38,394 nucleotides of DNA from Hyphomicrobiales bacterium (GTDB lineage Bacteria > Pseudomonadota > Alphaproteobacteria > Rhizobiales > Rhizobiaceae), in NCBI GenBank assembly GCA_011087605.1, contig JAALLE010000035.1, positions 1-38,394 of the forward strand, in the 5' to 3' direction. The notes under the pieces are model-generated. The model saw nothing but the letters and a program-made list of their open reading frames with translations. It ran no database searches and was not told where the DNA came from. Position 1 is the stretch's first letter. Each line of letters begins with the position of its first letter. A program made the translations under genes and the position numbers. Of this stretch, positions 16,057 through 24,736 are shown piece after piece.

Positions 16057-17025
16057 CTACGCCGACCGTATTTCCCGAAACACCTTTTTGGGCCAGGTCG
16101 CAAGAACCAAGCCCGAGAGTACGAGCAGCACGCCCCACATATGGTAGAGTGCCAATTCTTCACCGAGGAACAAGACGGCAAGTCCAACGCCATAAACCGG
16201 CAGCAAATACATAAAAATTCCGGTCACTGACGGGCCGAGCACCTTCACGCCATACTGAAAGAATGAAAAGGCCAAGAGCGATGCCAGCAGCACGATGCCG
16301 GCGATATTGGTCCAGGCGGACAACGAAGTCGGAAATGTTTGACGCCACGCGATCTCAACAAGCGTGAACGGTGCCAGCAACAGCGCGCCGGTTGCCGCAA
16401 TCAGCATGAACAGGGGTAAGGTTTGAAGCGGGGCCACAGATCTGGCTTTCAACAAAACCGAGTAAATTGCCCAACTGAATGCCGCTCCGATGAAGATCAG
16501 ATCGCCAAGGTTAAGGCTGAGGGACATCAATGTATCGAGAGAGCCTTTGACGACGAGGACCACCACACCGAACACCGCAATTGCGATACCCAGCGCTTCG
16601 CGAGTGCTGATTTTTCGCCCCCCAAACAGCCACTCAATCAAAATTATCAAAACTGGCGACGACGTGTAGATCAACGTTCCATTGGTTGCCGTGGTGTAAT
16701 CGAGCGCCAGATAGACCAGTGCGCCACAAATCCACATGCCAAGAAAACCAAGCAGCGCAATTTGCCTCCATTGACTGACGATCAACTGTCTTTGCCGAAC
16801 CAGTGTCGGCCAAACGAACGGCAACAAAATTAAGGCGGTAAGCGACCATCTGATGAAGGCTAGTATGAACGGCTCAACTTGATCGGCAACCACCCGCCCA
16901 AAAATTATATTGGACGAAAAGAACAACGGCATGACCAGCAAAATCGCTATCGCAAGATGGCGTTCAGAGGCGATGCCCGTGGAAGTGGTGGAATCTGACA
17001 AATCGCGTTCAGGGGTCAATGGCAC
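16057..17025 (-). CDS. EamA/DMT-family transporter
   Basis: A 322-residue inner-membrane permease of the drug/metabolite transporter superfamily. It has two EamA repeats: the first from about residue 25 (LLVMPLFFSSNIIFGRVVAD, then PFILAFIRWSLTALILLPF) and the second from about 172 (GDLIFIGAAFSWAIYSVLLK). About ten hydrophobic segments are visible. The end of the second repeat shows the usual SVTGIFMYLLPVYGVGLAVL. Substrates of this family vary (amino acids, metabolites, drugs) and none can be inferred. The start is GTG at 17025. It is followed on the opposite strand by ccdA with no intergenic base, and lies 47 bases downstream of the SPOR-like gene. Confidence 0.9.
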   Translation of the reverse strand: MPLTPERDLSDSTTSTGIASERHLAIAILLVMPLFFSSNIIFGRVVADQVEPFILAFIRWSLTALILLPFVWPTLVRQRQLIVSQWRQIALLGFLGMWICGALVYLALDYTTATNGTLIYTSSPVLIILIEWLFGGRKISTREALGIAIAVFGVVVLVVKGSLDTLMSLSLNLGDLIFIGAAFSWAIYSVLLKARSVAPLQTLPLFMLIAATGALLLAPFTLVEIAWRQTFPTSLSAWTNIAGIVLLASLLAFSFFQYGVKVLGPSVTGIFMYLLPVYGVGLAVLFLGEELALYHMWGVLLVLSGLVLATWPKKVFREIRSA

Positions 17026-17072
17026 AAAGCGTGCTCATGGCAGCTTCGTCCCGTCAACGCAAGTCGTCGGTT

Positions 17073-17921
17073 CTAGCGAATTATGTCACCCTGGAAGGCA
17101 GAGATTGTACAGTCTACTGTCAGCCGGAGGCGCAGCGAACGACAGAACTGCGCGACCTGGGTAGCAGATGTAAAGGGGCCGGCAATCAGTCGGGCTTCGA
17201 GATCCTGGTTCTTCCCCTTGACCTGGATTCGGGGCTCCAGACCCTCGAACAGATCAGGTGCGCGACGTTTCATGGCTGCGTAACGCCCAACGAGTGGCGA
17301 AGCCGATGTAGCCCCCCCAATATCAACGGCAAACAGGAATTCCGGCCTCAAGGCTTCTTCGAATGGTTTCGCAATCTGTTCGGCCTGACGATTGATCGAC
17401 CCGGTGCTGCGATCATCCAGATCGGTAGCCTTTTTTGTTTTTACCAATTGCCGTTTCGGTGGCAGGATTTCCGGCAGGTCTGGCTTTATTAACTCAACCG
17501 TATCGGTCGTCTGTTCAGGAAGTTGCGTCGTGGATGTTGCCGCCGCCGCCTCCGTCCTTGCTGGCGTCGCCGCCTCCGTTGTTGCTGGCGTCTCGGTAGA
17601 TTCAATTAGGGCTTCTGAGTCGGCTTCGACTTTTGCAAAATCTCGCTTAACCACAGTGTCTTGGGTTGTTGTATCGGCAATTGCTGCCGGTTGGGTAATT
17701 ATCGCATCGGGACTTATGCCGATGACAGTCGCAAACACGGCGCTGACAAATGCCAGCGACCCCCAGGTATAAAGGGCAAAGGCGCCAACGGAATTGGAGT
17801 GTTTCTGGACCGAGTTCTTTACCATGTGATCAGCCGCGTCCTTGGCCGCCTTGAGTGCGGCGACGCGAATCACTGTTTCTTCGGTGCTCAAAGATTCAGG
17901 CAAGTATCTGCTCCCGCGCAT
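17073..17921 (-). CDS. Membrane-anchored SPOR-like domain protein
   Basis: A 282-residue envelope protein. The N-terminal 45 residues are cytoplasmic, a single membrane segment spans about 46-70 (VGAFALYTWGSLAFVSAVFA), and a Thr/Ala/Glu-rich linker runs to about 180. The C-terminal 85 residues (FAVDIGGATSASPLVGRYAA, LEPRIQVKGK, EARLIAGPFTSATQVAQFC) look like the SPOR-type domain found in a rhizobial family of otherwise unnamed proteins. SPOR domains bind denuded glycan at division septa. The type II membrane topology fits such a role. It is divergent from glmU, with a 162-base gap that should hold both promoters. Domain identity is inferred from pattern and is not certain. Confidence 0.75.
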   Translation of the reverse strand: MRGSRYLPESLSTEETVIRVAALKAAKDAADHMVKNSVQKHSNSVGAFALYTWGSLAFVSAVFATVIGISPDAIITQPAAIADTTTQDTVVKRDFAKVEADSEALIESTETPATTEAATPARTEAAAATSTTQLPEQTTDTVELIKPDLPEILPPKRQLVKTKKATDLDDRSTGSINRQAEQIAKPFEEALRPEFLFAVDIGGATSASPLVGRYAAMKRRAPDLFEGLEPRIQVKGKNQDLEARLIAGPFTSATQVAQFCRSLRLRLTVDCTISAFQGDIIR

Positions 17922-18083
17922 CCATTTGATCTAAAACTGAATTTCATTCGACTTCTGCCATTGAACGAATCACAAAAATCACCCATTCACGAACGGACCA
18001 GGCAGTTCTGATGGACTTTCGTGGTTTTTATGGCATGAGAGGGATTAATTTTGCCCTAGCAAAGCGAAAATTTAGGTTAAAAA

Positions 18084-19451
18084 ATGGTTGATTCTTCCAA
18101 TCGCACTTGTCTGACCATCATTCTCGCTGCCGGCGAGGGGAAACGCATGGCGTCTGACATGCCTAAAGTGCTGCATCCCGTGGCCGGACTACCGATGGTC
18201 TGTCATGTTCTGGACACTGCTAAATCTGCTGGGGCAAACGATATTGCTGTGGTTGTTGGAAACCAGGCAGAACTGGTGTCTCAATCGGTGCAAAACCATC
18301 ACCAGCAAACCACAACCCATTTGCAGGAGCGGCGCAGTGGCACCGCCCACGCTGTTCTGGCAGCGCGAGACGCGGTTCAATCTGGCCACGATGATGTTGT
18401 GGTGCTCTACGGGGACGTTCCGCTGATGAAAACCGAAACAATAATGGCGGCACGCCAATCGTTGGCAGAAGGCGCTGACATCGTTGTTTTGGGTTTTGAA
18501 ACGCAAACTCCAACGGGTTATGGCCGATTGATCGTGGAAAACGATCAGTTGACCGCGATCCGGGAGGAAAAGGACGCATCGGAAGACGAACGCAAGATCA
18601 CATTGTGCAACAGCGGTATCATGGCCTTTGGCGCGCGCCACATGCTGAGTGTTCTCGATGCAATATCCAACGACAATGCACAGGGCGAATATTATCTCAC
18701 AGATGCTGTTGAGGTGGGACGAAGTCAGGGATTGAACGTCGTAGCGGTGGAGGTTCCCGAAGAAGAGACTTTGGGAGTTAATGATCGGGTTCAGCTGGCA
18801 CAGGTCGAAGCTATTTGGCAGGACAGGCAACGCAAAAAATTCATGCGATCAGGCGTGGCCATGTCCGCACCGCAGACAATTTGTCTGCACCACGATACGT
18901 TGCTTGAACGGGATGTGGTTTTGGAACCCAATATCGTATTTGCCGCGGGTGTTCAGGTTAAACAGGGTGCGACAATACGGGCATTTTCTCATTTGGAAGG
19001 TGCCAGTGTCGGGCGCGGTGCAATTGTCGGCCCTTATGCCCGTTTACGGCCCGGCGCGGTGATTGGAAACGGCTCAAAAATCGGCAATTTTGTCGAAATC
19101 AAAGCCAGCAATATTGGCGACGGTGCAAAGGTCAATCATCTGTCTTACGTCGGCGACAGCGAAGTTGGAGCAAAGGCCAATGTTGGCGCGGGCGTCGTGA
19201 CCTGCAATTATGACGGTTTCAATAAGCACAAGACAATCATCGGCAGCGGGGCGTTTATTGGTACGAATAGCTCGCTGGTTGCGCCGGTGGAGATTGGTGA
19301 AAATGCCAACACCGCAGCGGGCAGTGTGATTACTAAAGATGTGCCGGCAGACAGCCTGGCCATTGAGCGCAACAAGCAGGCGAATTTGTCTGGCAAAGCC
19401 AAAAGTTTGCGCAAGCGCTATGCCGATCAAAAGGCAGCAAGCAAAAAATAA
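18084..19451 (+). CDS. glmU: Bifunctional GlcNAc-1-P uridyltransferase / GlcN-1-P acetyltransferase
   Basis: GlmU acetylates glucosamine-1-phosphate and then couples it to UTP, giving UDP-GlcNAc for peptidoglycan and lipopolysaccharide. The N-terminal Rossmann uridyltransferase carries ILAAGEGKRMASDMPKVLHP near residues 13-32, QERRSGTAHAV and VVLYGDVPL. The C-terminal half (from about 260) is the left-handed beta-helix acetyltransferase with hexapeptide repeats, GPYARLRPGAVIGNGSKIGN, VNHLSYVGD and VTCNYDGFNKHKT. Length (455) is normal. The gene begins a plus-strand pair with glmS 142 bases downstream, the usual amino-sugar arrangement. Confidence 0.97.
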   Translation: MVDSSNRTCLTIILAAGEGKRMASDMPKVLHPVAGLPMVCHVLDTAKSAGANDIAVVVGNQAELVSQSVQNHHQQTTTHLQERRSGTAHAVLAARDAVQSGHDDVVVLYGDVPLMKTETIMAARQSLAEGADIVVLGFETQTPTGYGRLIVENDQLTAIREEKDASEDERKITLCNSGIMAFGARHMLSVLDAISNDNAQGEYYLTDAVEVGRSQGLNVVAVEVPEEETLGVNDRVQLAQVEAIWQDRQRKKFMRSGVAMSAPQTICLHHDTLLERDVVLEPNIVFAAGVQVKQGATIRAFSHLEGASVGRGAIVGPYARLRPGAVIGNGSKIGNFVEIKASNIGDGAKVNHLSYVGDSEVGAKANVGAGVVTCNYDGFNKHKTIIGSGAFIGTNSSLVAPVEIGENANTAAGSVITKDVPADSLAIERNKQANLSGKAKSLRKRYADQKAASKK

Positions 19452-19480
19452 TCGCAATCCTTGCACATTTGAAATCTTTT

Positions 19481-19510
19481 TTGACTAAACCATTGGCCAA
19501 TAGGTGATAT
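19481..19510 (+). promoter_or_regulatory. Candidate glmS promoter
   Basis: TTGACT (19481-19486) is followed after 17-18 bases by GTGATAT (19504-19510), a reasonable -35/-10 pair about 85 bases before the glmS start. The spacer contains the perfect palindrome ATTGGCCAAT (19492-19501), which also occurs before the cytochrome c2 gene. No GlmS-type ribozyme sequence was recognised. Confidence 0.35.
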
Positions 19511-19593
19511 GGCAGAGCACAAAGCCGCATCGCTGGTTTGAAACTGTCTACCGACGACGAGGATTGTTGTCGCTGTTACATGGGGAAGCGCAT

Positions 19594-21432
19594 ATGTGTG
19601 GAATTGTTGGAATTGTGGGCACCAGACCAGTCGCGCCTCTTATTGTTGACGCGCTGAAACGGCTGGAATATCGGGGATATGATTCTGCTGGAGTTGCAAC
19701 GGTTGAACAGGGGGTGCTCGATCGGCGTCGGGCCGAGGGCAAACTTGTCAATCTTCAGGAGCGGCTGGATTCATCCCCTTTGTCGGGCACAATTGGCATC
19801 GGCCATACCCGATGGGCGACCCACGGCGCGCCGATTGAAGTCAACGCTCATCCGCATTTCTCATCCGGTGTCGCGGTCGTTCACAACGGGATCATTGAAA
19901 ATTTCCGCGAGCTGAGAAAAAATCTTGAGGCTGATGGATTTGAGTTTTCTTCGCAAACCGACACCGAAGTTGTGGCGCATCTGGTTGAAAAAGGTTTGAG
20001 GGATGGTCTGTCACCGGAAGATGCAGCTCATCAGGCTATCCAACAATTGCGTGGTGCGTTTGCGCTTGCAGTGATGTTTGACAGCGATGACAATTTGATC
20101 GTCGCGGCGCGCAGCGGACCACCTTTGGCAATCGGCCATGGGGAAGGTGAAATGTATCTGGGGTCCGACGCGGTGGCGTTGGCGCCATTTACAAACCGCA
20201 TCACCTATCTGGAAGACGGCGACTGGGCGATCATTCGTCGAAATGATCTGGCGATTTTTGATACCAGCGGTCAAACGGTCAGCAGACAGCAGCAGACTTC
20301 GGTCGGCTCCGCGCTGATGGTGGACAAGGGCAATCATCGTCACTTCATGATCAAGGAAATCTATGAGCAGCCGGAAGTGATCGGCCATACTCTGGCAAAT
20401 TACGTTGATTTCAACGCAGAAAAGATTGCGCTGAGAGATATGGGTGATACTCAAAACCCACTCGAATTTTCCAAACTTGACCGGCTGAATATCACCGCCT
20501 GTGGAACCGCATATCTGGCCGGGTATCTTTCAAAATACTGGTTTGAACGCTATGCGCGTTTGCCGGTTGATATCGATGTCGCTTCGGAGTTTCGGTATCG
20601 GGAAGTGCCATTGTCGGAAAACGGTTTGTCACTGTTTATCTCCCAGTCCGGTGAAACGGCAGACACGCTGGCCGGATTGAAATATTGTGAAGAAAGCGGT
20701 CAACGACTGGCAGCTATTGTCAATGTTCGCGAAAGTACGATTGCGCGGTCCTCCCACAACGTATTCCCGACTCTGGCGGGACCGGAAATTGGTGTTGCTT
20801 CAACCAAGGCATTTACCTGCCAGTTGTCGGTACTCGCATCACTGGCGATAGGTGCCGGTGTGCAAAGAGGCCACATTGATGAAGCGCAGGAAAAGGAACT
20901 GGTTCGGGCGCTTGCTGAGACGCCACGCTATGCCAATGAAGTTTTAAAACTTGAAGACGAGATCAAGGAACTGGCGCATTCTTTGGCAAATAAAGAGCAC
21001 GTGCTCTATCTGGGGCGCGACACCAACTATCCGCTGGCTATGGAGGGTGCGCTGAAATTGAAGGAATTGTCCTATATTCATGCGGAAGCTTATGCGGCAG
21101 GGGAGTTGAAGCACGGCCCCATCGCATTGGTTGATGAAGAAATGCCAATTGTCGTGATCGCGCCGCACGACCGGATATTTGAAAAGACGGTCTCCAACAT
21201 GCAGGAAGTCGCGGCGCGGGGCGGCAACATAATTTTGATCACCGATCCCAAGGGAGCAGCGGAAGTTGGTATGGATGAGGCCAAAGTGATTGTCATGCCG
21301 GAAATGCCGGAGATCATAACGCCGATTGTTTATTCACTGCCGATTCAGATGCTCGCCTACCACACGGCCGTTCATATGGGCACAGACGTTGATCAACCTC
21401 GGAATTTGGCCAAATCAGTTACTGTTGAATAG
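19594..21432 (+). CDS. glmS: Glutamine-fructose-6-phosphate aminotransferase (isomerizing)
   Basis: GlmS makes glucosamine-6-phosphate from fructose-6-phosphate and glutamine, the entry step to UDP-GlcNAc. The start must be ATG 19594 because the class II glutaminase needs Cys at position 2 (MCGIVGIVGTRPVAP), exposed after Met removal; the frame upstream to 19504 is not coding. GGGGAAG precedes the ATG. The glutaminase domain shows EYRGYDSAGVA, GHTRWATHG and HPHFSSGVAVVHNGIIENF. The isomerase half has two SIS domains (CGTAYLAGYLSKYW, SQSGETADTLAGL, GRDTNYPLAMEGALKLKELS). The C-terminus DVDQPRNLAKSVTVE is canonical. Length (612) is normal. Confidence 0.97.
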   Translation: MCGIVGIVGTRPVAPLIVDALKRLEYRGYDSAGVATVEQGVLDRRRAEGKLVNLQERLDSSPLSGTIGIGHTRWATHGAPIEVNAHPHFSSGVAVVHNGIIENFRELRKNLEADGFEFSSQTDTEVVAHLVEKGLRDGLSPEDAAHQAIQQLRGAFALAVMFDSDDNLIVAARSGPPLAIGHGEGEMYLGSDAVALAPFTNRITYLEDGDWAIIRRNDLAIFDTSGQTVSRQQQTSVGSALMVDKGNHRHFMIKEIYEQPEVIGHTLANYVDFNAEKIALRDMGDTQNPLEFSKLDRLNITACGTAYLAGYLSKYWFERYARLPVDIDVASEFRYREVPLSENGLSLFISQSGETADTLAGLKYCEESGQRLAAIVNVRESTIARSSHNVFPTLAGPEIGVASTKAFTCQLSVLASLAIGAGVQRGHIDEAQEKELVRALAETPRYANEVLKLEDEIKELAHSLANKEHVLYLGRDTNYPLAMEGALKLKELSYIHAEAYAAGELKHGPIALVDEEMPIVVIAPHDRIFEKTVSNMQEVAARGGNIILITDPKGAAEVGMDEAKVIVMPEMPEIITPIVYSLPIQMLAYHTAVHMGTDVDQPRNLAKSVTVE

Positions 21433-21514
21433 AATTGTCCTTGCAAATTTTCGGGCAGGGGGCCAATTAAGCGGGCGGCGATAATTGTGTTGGCCCGAGT
21501 TATAAAGCAGTAAT

Positions 21515-22216
21515 ATGAGTGATCCCGAAAAACGCCCGAGACCACACTACATCACCCGGTTGAGAAACTACTTTTTCACCGGCCTGGTAATTTGTGCGCC
21601 GCTGGCAATCACCGTCTATCTCACATGGTCCTTGATCGAGTGGGTTGATGGCTGGGTAAAGCCATATCTGCCGGACCTGTATAATCCGGATTCCTATTTG
21701 CCGTTCACCATTCCCGGCTTTGGGGTACTGGTGGCCGTTTTCGTGATCACCACAGTTGGATTTTTGACAGCCAATCTGATTGGCCGCTCGATCATCAGTT
21801 ACGGGGAATACCTGCTGGGCAGGATGCCGCTGGTGCGCAACATCTATTCAGCGCTGAAGCAGATATTTGAAACCGTGTTTCGCGAAGATTCAGATTCATT
21901 TCAAAGTGTCGTATTGGTGGAATATCCAAGACGCGAAATCTGGGCGCTAGCTTTTGTGGCAACTGATACGCTGGGAGAAGTTCAATCGAAACTTGATGAA
22001 CCAACCGGTAAGACCGTCAGTGTATTTTTGCCGACAACACCGAACCCGACATCAGGATTTTTGCTGTTTGTGCCGGTTGAAGATGTTGTTCCTCTGGACA
22101 TGGGTGTTGAAGAAGCGGCCAAACTGGTAATTTCTGCAGGGCTGGTTGCGCCGGAGTTTGGCGAAGCAAAGAAAAAGGCGCTGGAGAAGCGCGCCCGGGC
22201 CAACGGTAAAAAATAA
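21515..22216 (+). CDS. DUF502 family membrane protein
   Basis: A 233-residue protein of the DUF502 family, whose function is not established. It has two N-terminal membrane segments (about residues 21-45, FFTGLVICAPLAITVYLTWS, and about 68-92, FGVLVAVFVITTVGFLTANL), then the conserved GRMPLVRNIYSALKQIFETV and FVPTTPNPTSGFLLFVP-type segment (here FLPTTPNPTSGFLLFVP) and a basic tail. The soluble C-terminal part is probably cytoplasmic. It follows glmS by 82 bases and converges on recG with only 18 bases between the stops. A neighbour of recG in several alphaproteobacteria, as far as I recall. Confidence 0.88.
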   Translation: MSDPEKRPRPHYITRLRNYFFTGLVICAPLAITVYLTWSLIEWVDGWVKPYLPDLYNPDSYLPFTIPGFGVLVAVFVITTVGFLTANLIGRSIISYGEYLLGRMPLVRNIYSALKQIFETVFREDSDSFQSVVLVEYPRREIWALAFVATDTLGEVQSKLDEPTGKTVSVFLPTTPNPTSGFLLFVPVEDVVPLDMGVEEAAKLVISAGLVAPEFGEAKKKALEKRARANGKK

Positions 22217-22234
22217 GCCTGTTCTCGAACGTAT

Positions 22235-24355
22235 CTAACCGGCTCTCAACAGCCTGACCGCTTCATCCTTGGAGTGCAGATAAAGCAGGTGACGCAAAGC
22301 GTCTCCGTGCGGGCCTGTGAGTTCCGCGTCCTCATTCAAAATCAGGCGGGCGTTGTCGCGCGCCATTTCCAACAGCTCCGCGTGATGTTCCATCTGGGCG
22401 ATCTGAAATCCCGGTGTTCCCGATTGCCTTGTCCCCAAAATTTCACCTTCGCCACGCAGTTTCAGGTCTTCTTCGGCAATGCGAAACCCGTCTTCAGTTT
22501 CGCGCATGATTTTTATTCTGTCCTGGGCGATTTCCCCCAACGGAGCTTTATAAAGCAGCAGACAGGTGGACGATTGAGTTCCGCGCCCGACCCGGCCCCG
22601 TAACTGATGCAGTTGAGCAAGGCCAAAACGTTCTGCGTGCTCGATGACCATGATGGTCGCATCGGGAACGTCGACGCCGACTTCTATAACGGTGGTTGCC
22701 ACAAGAACGCGGGTCCGGCCCTCCTTGAAATCCAGCATTGCTGCATCTTTATCAGCAGACTTCATCCGCCCATGGACCAGTCCGACATTTTGTCCCATCA
22801 GCTGTTCAAGTGATTTATAACGGCTTTCAGCCGATGTGATGGGCAGTTCCTCGCTGTCCTCAACCAATGGGCAGAGCCAGTAGACTTTTTCGCCGCGCCC
22901 GACGGCCCCGCGCACCCGGTCGATCAGTTCGTCGAGTCGTTCCATCGGCAATGCATTGGTTTGAATCGGCAAGCGCTCGGCAGGTTTTTCATCGAGCTTG
23001 GATACGTCCATGTCTCCAAAATACGTTAATACGAGCGTGCGCGGGATTGGCGTGGCGGTCATCACCAGAATATCTGCCCCCCCTCCCTTGGAGGCCAGCG
23101 CCAGACGCTGATGGACACCAAAGCGATGTTGTTCATCAACGATGCCGATTGCGAGATTCTTGAAGACCACATTGGTCTGAAACAGAGCATGAGTACCGAC
23201 AACCAGATCGATCTCGGCGTTGGCCAGTTGATCATAAATGGCCTCTCGTTCCTTGCCCTTTTCCCTGCCGGTCAACACCGCAAGTCGGATACCGGCTGCT
23301 TCCGCCAGCGGTTGTATGGTGGCAAAGTGCTGACGGGTCAGAATTTCGGTGGGTGCCATAAGTGCTGCCTGACCACCAGCTTCAATTGCTGTCGCGCAAG
23401 CCAGTAGCGCAACAATCGTTTTCCCCGACCCGACATCCCCCTGGAGCAGCCGCAACATGCGCTCTGGCATGGCCATATCGTCGAGAATCTCCTTGACCGA
23501 CCTTTGCTGAGCACCGGTCAGGGCAAAGGGCAGGGCATTTAAAATCTTTTGCTGCTTGCTGCCATTGCCCCGCCAGGACCTGCCGGCACTCTTCTTCATC
23601 TTGCTGCGCACCAGTGCCAGCGCCAGCTGTCCCGCCAGCAACTCGTCGAAGGCCAGTCTCTTCCATGCAGTTGACTGAGGCGAGATATCCAGCTCGTCGC
23701 GGGGATGGTGAACCTGATCCAGAGCGTTTTCGACAGATGGCCAGTGATGTTTGGCCAACAGCGAAGCATCGATCCATTCAGGCAATTTTGGCAAGGCCTC
23801 CAACGCGTTGGCGATGGAACGGTGCATGATTTTCAGCGACACGCCCGATACGAGCGGATAAACCGGCTCGACCAGTGGCAGGTCATCAAAATTTTCTTCC
23901 GACACCACGTAGTCGGGATGAATCATATTGGCGCGCCCGTTGAACCATTCCAGTCGGCCGCTGACGAATCGGGTTTCGCCTACTGGATATTGTGATTCCA
24001 GCCAACGCGACTGGCCCCGGAAATAAACCAGCGCCATTTCACCTGAATCATCGTGGACATATATCCGGTAAGGTACCCGTTGATTGCCCCTTGGCGATGG
24101 CTGGTGACGGTCAATTCGAACTTTGATCGTCGACAATGTGCCCTCGGTGGCATCCATGATGGTGGGTTGGTTGCGCCGGTCGATAAGTCCCGAAGGCAAA
24201 TGAAAAAGCAGATCGCCAACCACGGCCTGTTCGATACCATCGCCGCCGCCGCCGCCGCCGCGTAGCAGGCGCGTCAGAGCAATACTGAGTTTTGGGCCGA
24301 TGCCGGTCAGGCTGGTGACCGGAGAAAACAGCGGATTGAGCAGGGTGGGTCGCAT
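22235..24355 (-). CDS. recG: ATP-dependent DNA helicase RecG
   Basis: RecG is a superfamily 2 translocase that reverses stalled replication forks and branch-migrates Holliday junctions. The N-terminal wedge domain has an OB fold (YRIYVHDDSGEMALVYFRGQ) and the conserved GIGP start. The helicase motor carries Walker A GDVGSGKT at 306-313, APTEILTRQH, DEQH at 407-410, MTATPIPRTL, VATTVIEVGVDVP and the QLRGRVGRG motif VI. The 706-residue length is normal. A run of six glycines (residues 33-38) is encoded by a GGC repeat near the N-terminus. It is divergent from sdhE with a 96-base gap. Confidence 0.96.
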   Translation of the reverse strand: MRPTLLNPLFSPVTSLTGIGPKLSIALTRLLRGGGGGGDGIEQAVVGDLLFHLPSGLIDRRNQPTIMDATEGTLSTIKVRIDRHQPSPRGNQRVPYRIYVHDDSGEMALVYFRGQSRWLESQYPVGETRFVSGRLEWFNGRANMIHPDYVVSEENFDDLPLVEPVYPLVSGVSLKIMHRSIANALEALPKLPEWIDASLLAKHHWPSVENALDQVHHPRDELDISPQSTAWKRLAFDELLAGQLALALVRSKMKKSAGRSWRGNGSKQQKILNALPFALTGAQQRSVKEILDDMAMPERMLRLLQGDVGSGKTIVALLACATAIEAGGQAALMAPTEILTRQHFATIQPLAEAAGIRLAVLTGREKGKEREAIYDQLANAEIDLVVGTHALFQTNVVFKNLAIGIVDEQHRFGVHQRLALASKGGGADILVMTATPIPRTLVLTYFGDMDVSKLDEKPAERLPIQTNALPMERLDELIDRVRGAVGRGEKVYWLCPLVEDSEELPITSAESRYKSLEQLMGQNVGLVHGRMKSADKDAAMLDFKEGRTRVLVATTVIEVGVDVPDATIMVIEHAERFGLAQLHQLRGRVGRGTQSSTCLLLYKAPLGEIAQDRIKIMRETEDGFRIAEEDLKLRGEGEILGTRQSGTPGFQIAQMEHHAELLEMARDNARLILNEDAELTGPHGDALRHLLYLHSKDEAVRLLRAG
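24241..24258. repeat. (CGC)6 microsatellite in recG
   Basis: Six perfect CGC trinucleotides on the plus strand encode Gly33-Gly38 of RecG on the minus strand. Slippage would change the glycine number without breaking the frame. The position lies between the first helices of the N-terminal region, where length variation should be tolerated. Confidence 0.85.
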
Positions 24356-24451
24356 CGGGCGACAATGCCTGCCGAAGCTTCTGGCTTCAAGTCTTCCATT
24401 TGAACCAGAACAGTTCTAGAAGCGGACCAAAGCAATCCTGCGGAGAGTTAT

Positions 24452-24736
24452 GTGAGCGAGGCGATGCGCAGCAGTGCTGGTCTGGATGACCGGCGAAAAA
24501 GGCTATTGTTTCGATCCTGGCACCGCGGGATGCGGGAAATGGATTATGTGCTCGGCACCTACGCAAATCATGCGATTGCGGATATGGGCGAAGATGAGTT
24601 GGCGGAATTTGAAATGCTGATGCAATTGCCTGACCCAGATATGTATAAATGGTTGTCAGGATCGATCGACGTGCCTGAAAATTTTGACAATTCGATTGTC
24701 CGCAAGATCCGGCAGTTTCATCTGGGACAGTCATGA
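24452..24736 (+). CDS. sdhE: FAD assembly factor SdhE (DUF339)
   Basis: SdhE helps attach FAD covalently to SdhA of succinate dehydrogenase. The 94-residue protein has the family's helical pattern: RRKRLLFRSWHRGMREMD with the conserved RGxxE motif at residues 25-29, and the FEMLMQLPDPDMYKWLSG segment. The start is GTG at 24452 with GGAGAG just upstream; the codon before is an out-of-frame ATG-TGA. Its stop overlaps the mfd start by four bases (ATGA), so the two are translationally coupled. The sdhE-mfd order next to a divergent recG is a common rhizobial arrangement, as far as I recall. Confidence 0.93.
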   Translation: MSEAMRSSAGLDDRRKRLLFRSWHRGMREMDYVLGTYANHAIADMGEDELAEFEMLMQLPDPDMYKWLSGSIDVPENFDNSIVRKIRQFHLGQS

